Source: Manihot esculenta (Eukaryota > Streptophyta > Magnoliopsida > Malpighiales > Euphorbiaceae). From it: a stretch of 64,000 bases of DNA. The notes beneath the pieces are model-generated. The model did no database searches. It was not told where the DNA came from and worked only from the letters and a program-made list of their open reading frames with translations. The first letter of the stretch is position 1. Each line of letters begins with the position of its first letter. A program made the position numbers and the translations under genes. Location of the stretch: positions 17,126,265-17,190,264 of the forward strand of contig NC_035170.2 of assembly GCF_001659605.2 (NCBI RefSeq). The letters run 5' to 3'. Positions 13,047 to 22,420 of the stretch are shown one piece after another.

Positions 13047-14439
13047 GTGTGAAGGCTATCCTATTCCTGTGTGACAACTCAATGTGCATTGTGGGAGATG
13101 GGAGACCCTACTCCATTCCTTTAGAGAAAGACAAGGTGAAAGAAGCAATGCTCTTCGGCCTTTGTGTGATGGAGTTGCCCGTGGATCAATGTATGGCGAA
13201 GCATGATGGTGATGAAGTGGGTGGTACCGTGTGAGAGGATGTGGTTAAGCCAGGGCCTAAGAGGAAAAGGCAGTGTCTCTCGAGGAGGAGTAAGAAGAGA
13301 TGTGGATTTGAGGGGAAAGTCGACATATCTAGCCACATCATGAAGGAGCGTAAATGTGGACATGCTCGAGGGACCATGGTGTTGTGTGAAGGCAAGTTAC
13401 CGCATGTAGGTGGACAAGTGGGTGGAAATGGAGTTGATGCTAGCACAAAGCCAAAAGGAGCACCAAGTCGGAGATGGAGACCGTGGAAGTCAAGGTGGCG
13501 TTATGAGGCCAAAGACGCGACGAGATTGTCGTGAGATTGAGTGGGGAGAATGCCACACCTCCATAATTTTCCTTATAAATATCTAAATTTTTTTTAGTTT
13601 GAGTTGGCACAGATTTTGGTGCCAAGTAGGTGGCATAAGGATGGGCTATCATTTTGGGCCATTAGAGAGGTTTTAAAAATTTACAGGGACCATTTTGGAC
13701 ATTTTCTCTAGAGACAGCTTGGTCGAGGCTTTTTTAAGGCAGGATGAGCTGCTAGGAGGGAAGAACTGTCAAGCGGGACGAGCTGCTAGGCGGGATGATC
13801 TGCCAAGCGGGACGAGCTACTGAGCAAGCGAGTGAAGTCCTCGAGGAAACACTCGGATGCTCGGCAGGACTGAAGAGTGCGCAGATACTTGCCAAGGCTG
13901 GAGAATGCTTGGATGTTAGCCAGGGCTAGGGAACGCTTAGGAGCTCGGAAGGGCTGGAGGATGCTTAAGAGCTCGTAGGATTGAAGAGCGCTCGGAAGCT
14001 CAGAAGCTTGCCAGGGCTGGAAAAGGCCTAGGGGCGCCAGGCTGATACTATGTTGCCCGAGTCTTCGAGAACGGCTTTGGCCAAGCGCTAGACAAAAAGT
14101 TAGACCGGGCTGGTCTGTAGGGTGCATAAGAAGGAAGGAAGCACAACGCATGGCCAGCCCGAGTAGAAGCTGGACTTAGCCTGGATTTTCTAGAAGTTGC
14201 TGGAGGAGTCTAGTGCCGAAGTTGGAAGGACGCGGAAGAAGCTTCTGGAGGAGAAGTTCAGTGGGGACTACAACTTTCTAAAATTATCTTTTAATTTATG
14301 TGGCTCCCATTTATTTGTACTTTTTTTTTTATTTAGGAGATTCTAGAACTTCTCATTGTAAACTATAAATACCCATATTGTATTTATTTGTACAAAAGAT
14401 AGAATAAAGAAGAACAGAGAAAGAGAGCATAGAACCCCT
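13047..14439 (+). repeat. Tandem unit 2 of family B, uninterrupted, 1.39 kb
   Basis: It begins at the chimeric junction (CTGTGTGAAGGCTATCC), runs through the protease C-terminus and polypurine tract, and enters the LTR at 13551. It ends at the same junction near 14440. Being uninterrupted, it defines the unit length. It is nearly identical to units 1 and 3. Confidence 0.8.
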
Positions 14440-14998
14440 GTGTGAAGGCTATCCTATTCCTGTGTGACAACTCAATGTGCATTGTGGGAGATGGGAGACC
14501 CTACTCTATTCGCTTAGAGAAAGACAAGGTGAAAGAAGCAATACTCTTCGGCCTTTGTGTGATGGAGTTGCCCGTGGATCCATGTATGACGAAGCATGAT
14601 GCTGATGAAGTGGGTGGTACCGTGTGAGAGGATGTGGTTACTGTAATACCCGGCTAGACTCCGGTATCGGAATTTCTACCGCCCGGTGGAATCTTGGATG
14701 TCGGAAGCCTCTAGTAGGGTAGAAACATGTTTTCATAAAACGTTTTAAGGTATTCCATGGTTTTAAGTATGAAAATTAAATGAGTTTTTGCATGAAAAGT
14801 CTTTGGAGGAAAACCCAGGTTCGGCCGCCGAAGGTCAAGTTCGGCCGCCGAACATGCATGCGTTTTGGAGGCACGTTAGGCCCCCGAAAGCATGAGTGAG
14901 GGAAGTCCAGGTTCAGCCGCCGAAAGTCAAGTTCGGCCGCCGAACATGGCATGCATGCGGAGGCACTTTCGGCCCCCGAACGTGGCCTGGCCAGTCAC

Positions 14999-15007
14999 CT
15001 ATAAAAG
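14999..15007 (+). promoter_or_regulatory. TATA box of family A LTR
   Basis: CTATAAAAG in the context CACCTATAAAAGGG is also seen at 59718 and 60135. It sits just downstream of the first group of TTCGGCCGCCGAA palindromes, as expected for the LTR core promoter. Confidence 0.6.
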
Positions 15008-16169
15008 GGTCCCTTAGGTCCCACGGGCGAGCTTTTTCTTCCCCGTTGTCGGCCAAGGTGAGTCTCCGCCACCCCTCCCTCGATCTTGAGTGTTTTCCTT
15101 AGATCTTCCATGATTTTCACGGGTTTTAACTTCTGTTTTGAAGATCTGTGAGTAAAGAGCAAGTTTTGGGTACTTGGAGGTTCAAAGAGCTCAATCTCTC
15201 CATCTCCAAGCTAGGATCGCCCTTCCTCTCGTTTCTTCAAGAGGTAAGCTCGGATCCACCCTTGTTATGTGTTTTAAACAAGCATTAAGTTGTTTTATGG
15301 GTAGAGATGCATGTTTAGGCTTGTTGATGAGTTTATGGGTTTTGATGTTTTGATGAACAATGTATGTTGATTTTTGTGTGTTTGAAGTGTTGTAGTTGGG
15401 GTATATGTTTGTTTGAGGCCCCTAGGAGCTTGTATGCATGTTTTAGAACAAGTTTATGCATGATTGGTGAGTTTGGAGGCAAAAAATGCATAAAGGAGCC
15501 AAGTTTCTGCCCTTTGGCAGAAACCAGGTTCGGCAGCCGAAGGCACTTTCGGCCGCCGAACATGGCTGGGGAGGCAGGCCTTTCGGCTGCCGAAGTTGCC
15601 CCCGAAAGGAGACTTTCGTCTCTGTCTGGGACTTTCGGCCGCCGAAGGTGCCGCCGAACTTGCATGAGTTTTGCCTCTGTCTGGGAGTTTCGGCCGCCGA
15701 AGGTGCCGCCGAACCTGCCTGACTTTCGGCTCTGGAGGGACTTTCGGCCGCCGAACCTGCTGCCGAAAGTGCCCTGTCCAGCCATTTCTTACATGTTTTT
15801 ATGTGATTATTCCATGATGTTTAGGGGGTTTTTGGGGAGTATATTAGAGTTATGTTTATGTATGTTTGGTCCCTCATTGGAGTCCACCTGTGTAGGTTCG
15901 GACCCGAGGAACCGAGGACCCCAGCAGTGAGCCAGCTGCTACAGAGTTTGTCAGAGCTAGCCAGAGGTGAGTGGAATAAACCTTAAGTTTTAAAATAAAT
16001 GAAATATGAATTTTGAGCATGATCCATGCATCATGAATTGCCATGAGATATAGTAGGTTGTTTGCATTAGTATTCACGAATATGTTGCATTGCATTTATG
16101 ATGTTGATGTGGATTGGTCATTGGATGATCCTTTAGTCCTCATATGATATGATGATGTTATGGCATGAT

Positions 16170-16330
16170 ATGGTATGGAAGTCCAGGTTGTACCCATTCT
16201 ACGTCCCTGGCACGATGTAAGAGGAAGTCCAGGTTGTACCCATTCTACGTCCCTGGCACAGTTGGACTGTATGATATGTTATGTTAAGAGAAAGACCGGT
16301 TGTACCCATTCTACGTCCCGGCACAGTTGG
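16170..16330 (+). repeat. Short tandem repeat inside family A LTR
   Basis: Three imperfect units each contain TTGTACCCATTCTACGTCCC followed by GGCAC. Equivalent but diverged arrays occur in the other family A LTRs (10895-10985 reversed, 61200-61330, 62880-63020 reversed). This segment is therefore a variable tandem repeat within the LTR. Confidence 0.7.
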
Positions 16331-18238
16331 ACTATGTAGAGGACTATTGGTGACAATACCATCCGAGATGTGATTTGTTGTGATGTGTTGCATTACATAA
16401 TGGCACGAGATTTCAGTATGTTATGTAATGAGGTATATTGAGGTTATAGATGTGCTTGACCCTATGAGTATTGTAATCCCTTTTGTTACATGATCTATAG
16501 AAATGTTTTATAATGTTCATGAAAGCCAACTCATCTCATGTTGTATCGCCCGTTGGGGCATTGATGAGATCCCACAGAGGGATCATGATTATGATCATGA
16601 CTATGTACGTGTATGTTCAGGTTGAGTTGGATGTTTAAAGGAAAAGTTTTAAATTTTTATGTATGTTCTTGATCATGTATGGGATTAAACAGGTTTCCAG
16701 GATGTATGTTTGGCTTGCTACGGGTCCCGGCGGCCTTAAGTCGACCCGGATCCTAGCGCCGGTAGCGGTCCGATTTTCGGGTCGTTACAGTTACGCCAGG
16801 GCCTAAGAGGAAAAGGCAGTGTCGCTCGAGGAGGAGTAAGAAGAGGTGTGGATTTGAGGGGAAAGTCGACATACCTAGCCACATCATGAAGGAGCGTAAA
16901 GGTGGACATGCTCGAAGGACCATGGTGTTGTGTGAAGGCAAGTTACCGCGTGTAGGTGGACAAGTGGGTGGAAATGGAGTTGATGCTAGCATAAAGCTAA
17001 AAGGAGCACCAAGTCGGAGATGGAGACCGTGGAAATCAAGGTGGCATTATGAGGCCAAAGACGCGACGAGGTTGTCGTGAGATTGAGTGGGGAGAATGCC
17101 ACACCTCCATAATTTTTCTTATAAATATCTAAATTTTTTTTAGTTTGAGTTGGTACAGATTTTGGTGCCGAGTAGGTAGCATAAGGATGGGCTATCATTT
17201 TGGGCCATTAGAGAGATTTTAGAAATTTGCAGGGACCATTTTGGACATTTTCTCTAGAGACAGCTTGGTCGAGGCTTTTTTAAGGCAGGATGAGCTGCTA
17301 GAAGGGAAGAACTGTCAAGCGGGACGAGCTGCTAGGCGGGATGATCTGCCAAGCGGGACGAGCTACTAAGCAAGCGAGTGAAGTCCGCGAGGAAACACTC
17401 GGATGCTCGGCAGGACTGAAGAGTGCGCATATACTTGCCAAGGCTGGAGAATGCTCGGATGTTCACCAGGGCTGGGGAACGCTTAGGAGCTCGGAAGGGC
17501 TGGAGGATGCTTAAGAGCTCGCAGGACTGAAGAGCGCTCAGAAGCTCAGAAGCTTGCCAGGGCTGGAAAAGGCCTAGGGGTGTCAGGTTGATACTATGTT
17601 GCCCGAGTCTTCGAGAACGGCTTTGGCCAGGCGCTAGACAAGAAGTTAGACTGGGCTGGTCTATAGGGTGCGTAAGAAGGAAGGAAGCACAAAGCACGGC
17701 CAGCCCGAGTAGAAGCTGGACTTAGCCTGGATTTTCTAGAAGTTGCTGGAGGATTCTAGTGCCGAAGTTGGAAGGACGCGAAAGAAGCTTCTGGAGGAGA
17801 AGTTCAGTGGGGACTACAACTTTCTAAAATTGTCTTTTAATTTATGTGGCTCCCATTTATTTGTACTTTTTTTTTATTTAGGAGATTCTAGAACTTCTCC
17901 TTGTAAACTATAAATACTCATATTGTATTTATTTGTACAAAAGATAGAATAAAGAAGAACAAAGAAAAAGAGCATAGAACCCCTGTAAGCTAGCCGATAC
18001 CCACTTTCTTGTAAAGCACATTGTAAATTATTTTTTTGTAAATAATACAAGGCACTTCTTCCTTCCATCTTTCTTTATCACTATTATTTCGTTCAACCCT
18101 CTTCCAACTTAGCTTCCGCTAGTAATTACTCTTTGATAGTTCTATGTATTAAACTACGGTGAGATTGACTTAATTCGACGGACTGAGCTAAGTGCCGCAC
18201 GGTTCCACAACATTTTAGGGCTGTTTGTGTGATTGACA

Positions 18239-18970
18239 CTTAAGGATCGTGGCACAAAAGTTAGAAACCCTAGAGCCGCATGAAGAGGGAAATCAATCTT
18301 GTTGCTGCCACCGTGGATCCTCTATGCTCCTTTCATCAATAGAGTCGACTGAGTCGTACCAACAAAGAACACAAAACTAAAGAGCAAAATCCAAGATCAA
18401 TCCAACTTAAAACTAGAAAGAAAGCACCCCAAGCCTAATAAAACCCAATATAAACTATAGTGAGGCGCAGATGAATGACTCTCAAACATAAGCTTCAGAT
18501 CAACACTTTTAGAAGGCATATAGAGCCAAGAAAGAGCTCCTCTTCAAGATCCAAATCCAAAGGTTGCCCCTGCAAAGAGCAATACATGTCAAGATTGCAG
18601 TCACCTCAGTGAGCATTGCAAATTGACCTCAAAAAGCCAAAGCAATAATAGGGAATAACAGTGTCACCCTCATAAGCAACCTCACCTTGTACAAAACAGT
18701 TATACAATAGTAATGCAATCACCTCAGCATCATCAACTCATTATCAGCAAGCAATTTTGCAATATCCAATAGCAGAGAATCATCTTACTACTCGAACGTC
18801 CTATTAACAACATATTCTCCAGATTTTGTAGCAACCATAAACTGAAGGTAGCTTCACAATGCAATTTTCACTAGTAATTTATACATCCCAAGTGGTTAGG
18901 TGATAAACATATTCTGCAAGAGAGCAGATTAGTTCCAACAGCTCCCGCCAATATCAAGGTTATTAGCATT
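18239..18970. other. Non-coding stretch, probably LINE-derived
   Basis: No gene was recognised. The sequence is less AT-rich than its surroundings and lies beside the reverse-oriented LINE remnant at 18970-19420, so it may be the 3' part of that element. Confidence 0.35.
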
Positions 18971-19420
18971 CTCCTTCATTACTTTCATTTTAATATAATA
19001 CCCAATTTGTTGGACTACTCTATTAGCATTTGCAGGAATTTGCTTGAAAATTACAGTGTAGTACACTGCGACGTTGAATGCCACCCTTCACATAGTTGTT
19101 TTCAGGCCTTTACCTGCAGTCCTTCTAGAAAACCAATTGACTTCTCTCCTCCAATTAAGTGTTAGATCTTCTTATATAATAACTGAGAATCACATTTTGC
19201 CAGACGAGCTAGAGAAAAGGCAAGCAAACAACAAATGTTGCATTGTTTCATCATCTATTGTCTTGACTGCCAATTTGTTCAGCAATGCTAACTAGGAGAT
19301 GAACCTATGCCTCAAAATCACAGATTTGCCCCAGATTAGTTTCCACCAAATTACCATCTCGCCCATGTTCCTCAAGTTGTGCCAAGCACTAGCAATTGTG
19401 TACGTGCCAGAGGGTGATAA
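18970..19420 (-). pseudogene. Degenerate LINE remnant (zinc-binding RT tail)
   Basis: On the minus strand the decayed frame reads pieces typical of the C-terminal zf-RVT region of plant LINE ORF2. These are a LIWGKSVILRHRFIS block, WLALLNKL-like and LLFACLFSS-like words, then NWFSRRTAGKGLKTTM and a tail ANANRVVQQIGYYIKMK. Stops and a small deletion in the zinc-finger part make it non-functional. It is recognised by motif order only. Confidence 0.5.
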
Positions 19421-20269
19421 TTTCCATATGCTAGAGTCATCTTGCCCATCAATTACTACAAGATTCCTCAGGTTATTCCCAGCGGCTTTAGTTATGGGAT
19501 CTACAGGGTTTGGTAGCCTCTAACTACCGTTTCTCTATACATCTCTTATTTTTACTTTTCTATAGGTTTTAGATTTTTAATGTTAAAAAAATATTTAGAA
19601 TTTTAGGTTTCACTCAATAATATTTACCAAATAAGAGTTTAACCGCCTGACGTTCATTATTTCTTTTTAATTAAAAAAAAAATTGAGGACCTCTTAAAGT
19701 ATTTTTTTATATAATAATAATAATGTTATATTAAATTAAATTGATAATAATATTTTATTATATTAAAATAATAATATTTATAATATAAATAATATTTTAT
19801 TTTGTATATATTAATATTTTAACATTAAATTAAATAATACTAGTGACATGTTTATTGATAACATTAAAATTTTTTCCTATAATAATATAGAATCTCCATC
19901 TATGCAGGATTCAGAGCAAATAAAATAGAAATTCATATACTAATGACGGAGAAAAATACAGCTGAATCTTTTGAAGTAGTTACATTATATGGATGATTAG
20001 TTAAATATTTTTTTATTGTACCTTTTATGAGTTGAAATATTTTGCTCATTCTATTATTAACTCCCTCTTCATCAAAAAAAAAAAAAAAAAAATTTCATCA
20101 CAAAAAATAAAGAATATTGTTAAAAATTATAACAACAGTTTATTAGTAAATATTTTTTAGTTAAATTAAATAATGCCAGTATTACAAACTAATTTTTAAA
20201 AATAATAAAATATACTTTTATAATAAAATATATTGTGAAATTGTCTAAATAATTTATATGATAAAATTT

Positions 20270-21200
20270 AAATTGAATAAATTATATTTTAATTTTTAAA
20301 TTTTAATATGATTAACGCATCGATCTTATATTTTTAAAATTAAATATTTAAATTTTTTTATAATCAATCGATTTAAATTAAAAGTTTCTTTTATCTATTT
20401 TTACTATTAAAATTATAGAAATATCTTTATTACTCTTTTTAAATGAATATACTATACTTAAATTTTTAAGTTTTAACATAATTAATAGATTAATTTCTTA
20501 TATTTAAAATCATATACTTAAATTTTTTTATAATCAATTCGTTATCATTTATTATAATTTAAACATTTTGATTATCTATTTTTTTATTTGAAAAAATACT
20601 TAAATTCTCATTAACTTTTATCTATAATATTTAATTTAACTAATTTTTAACACTTTTTATTCTTCAATTTCCATTAATTAAAATATTTTAATACTTACAA
20701 CTTTAAAATTTTAAAAAATATTTATAATTTTAACTATTTTTAAATGATACCAAATAATTTTTAAGTAGATTATAAATTTTTATAAAAAGTATTTTAAAAA
20801 TAAAATTATAATTTCAGAATAAGTTTCATCATCCACTAATTTAAACTAATGTCTATAATGGATAAAAAAATTATAATTTTAGACGAATTAAATATAGAGC
20901 AATTTAAAAATTTAGTTTTCAAAATATAAAAATTAATTCGTTAATTATGCTAAAACTTAAAAATCAAAGTGTAATTTATACGATATAAAATTTTTACCTA
21001 TATTAAAAAGAATTTAAGTGTTTATCAAGATATTTTAAGTATTTGAAATGTTTATTCTCAACTGGTTGATTAACAGAATTATGGATGAAATGACTTTTAA
21101 TTTGAATAAAATAATTATATAAAAATTTAAGCGTTCAATTTTAAAAATATAAAAATTAATTTGTTAATTATATTAAAATTTTTTAAATAAAAATTGAGAA
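20270..21200. mobile_element. Nested MITE-like inverted repeats
   Basis: A block at 20275-20370 (TTTTAATATGATTAACGCAT) has a second forward copy at 20452-20545 (TTTTAACATAATTAATAGAT). Reverse-complement copies lie at 20895-20990 and 21118-21200 (GTTAATTATGCTAAAAC, GTTAATTATATTAAAAT). Two forward and two reverse arms suggest one MITE inserted in another of the same family, or a duplicated end. Exact borders are unresolved. Confidence 0.45.
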
Positions 21201-21750
21201 TCAGAGAAGTAGAATTTAAAATCTCTTGTTCAGATACATTTATTAGTTTGAAAAGTAAAACCTGAGATCTCTTATTCAGATATATTTGTTACCAAACTAA
21301 ATCTATGAATACATAATTTATCGATTTAAATTTTATAAATTTTATGTTGATATCAATAAAAAATAAAAAAATGAATGTCATTTACTAATAATATTTTTTA
21401 ACCGTTATCATTTATTTTTTTATTTATTAATATTAAATTATTTTGTAATAAGTTATAGTGAAAAGATATTTTTTTAACTGAAATTAATTTATGTCACCGA
21501 AATTATACAGTATTAGTAACATATTCTTTTATTTTTTTATAATATAACATTAAGAGTATTTTAAAAAATTAAATATAATAAATTTATATTTTATAATATA
21601 ATATTAAATATATTTTATATGAAATTTAATTTGAATAAAAAATATATTTAATTTAGTATATATAAATATATTTTATTATATTTATTATAAAAATATTTAA
21701 CTATATTATAATAATACATTGTAATTTATTAATTTAAAATTTTAAAAAAT

Positions 21751-21769
21751 TAATATATATATATATATA
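21751..21769. repeat. TA microsatellite
   Basis: About nine TA units followed by AT-rich DNA. Confidence 0.8.
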
Positions 21770-21785
21770 ATATTAACAAAAGCCG

Positions 21786-21795
21786 GCCACGTGGC
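21786..21795. promoter_or_regulatory. G-box-like palindrome GCCACGTGGC
   Basis: A perfect CACGTG core lies in a 10-bp palindrome, about 630 bp upstream of the cyclase start codon and within otherwise AT-rich DNA. CACGTG is the plant bZIP/bHLH binding core. A regulatory role is inference from sequence and position. Confidence 0.3.
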
Positions 21796-22420
21796 AGGCT
21801 TTTGCAGGCTGCCTATTACTTTGTTCGGACGTAGGGGATGTTGGTTGAATCCTAAAATTTGATATATATATATATTTTTATCACTAAAAACCTAAAAACC
21901 CTTTTCTTCGGATCTCTGTATCTTGTACATTCAATGTAGGCATCTATCTTTCGGGGTCAAACCATGCTAATATATTTATTTAGATATTTTGTATTATAAT
22001 TTTATTAAAATAAAAATACATCATTTTGTTAATAGTTACTCTAAATTATAACAAATAAATATATTACGAGTAGAAAATAAAATAAAATATTAAAATAATT
22101 CAAAAAAAATGTATTTATACTCTATAAATATTCTATTGAGTTTTTTTTTTTAAAAAAAAAAAAATTTCGGAGTTCACAGCTTTAAGATGAGTCCAATACT
22201 TCTGCAAATAAAATTAGTTCAATTGATTTGAGCTTTAATTAATCTGTATCAGTGGTAAATAAAAATTAAAAATTATAATTACGTGACACAATAATCAATC
22301 TACTTGAAAATAAATATCATCGACAACTTCTGATCAATTACGCTATTTATTATCAGTACTCGCCTTCTCCCGTCTGTGTCGTTTTCTCAGGAGTCATTGA
22401 GTTCACTCCTCAATTCAACA

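Larger units (their letters stand above)
14642..16789 (+). mobile_element. Solo LTR, family A (copy 2), 2.15 kb
   Basis: It starts TGTAATACCCGGCTAG and ends CGGGTCGTTACA. It is flanked by the perfect 5-bp duplication GTTAC (14637-14641 and 16790-16794). The sister units show the empty site (GTGGTTAAGCC / GTGGTTATGCC). It holds repeated TTCGGCCGCCGAA palindromes upstream and downstream of a TATA box, and three copies of a short unit containing GTACCCATTCTACGTCC at 16170-16330. There is no primer site or internal region. Confidence 0.92.
6480..18238 (+). mobile_element. Rearranged gypsy-type element (family B), gag-protease only
   Basis: The order is: 5' LTR (6480-7722), tRNA-Met type primer site, degenerate gag and protease, polypurine tract, then LTR and internal fragments repeated three times, ending in a full LTR (17097-18238). 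The LTRs begin TGTCA/TGCCA-CACCTCCA and end GATTGACA. No reverse transcriptase, RNase H or integrase is present between primer site and polypurine tract (about 2.1 kb). The flanking 5-mers (CCAAA left, CTTAA right) do not match, so the outer ends probably derive from recombination rather than one clean insertion. Two solo family A LTRs interrupt it. Confidence 0.8.
14440..18238 (+). repeat. Tandem unit 3 of family B plus complete terminal LTR
   Basis: It starts with the same chimeric junction. The internal part is interrupted by a solo family A LTR (14642-16789). The LTR at 17097-18238 passes the junction point without a break (AGAACCCCTGTAAGCTAG) and runs to the true 3' end GATTGACA, so only this copy has a full-length downstream LTR. 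Confidence 0.75.
19421..22420. other. AT-rich intergenic DNA upstream of cyclase gene
   Basis: No coding sequence was recognised. It contains nested inverted repeats (listed), a TA microsatellite, a G-box palindrome and, at its right end, the probable promoter and 5' UTR of the cyclase gene. Confidence 0.7.

Noticed and set aside
15333..15930. Overlapping open frames of 150-188 codons on both strands in the family A LTR
   Set aside because: They arise from GC-rich palindromes lacking stops, and equivalent frames appear in reverse in other LTR copies without conservation of a protein.
22376..22420. An upstream extension of the cyclase frame (first residues before the ATG)
   Set aside because: It would need a GTG start. 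The ATG at 22421 gives a proper signal peptide and matches family length.
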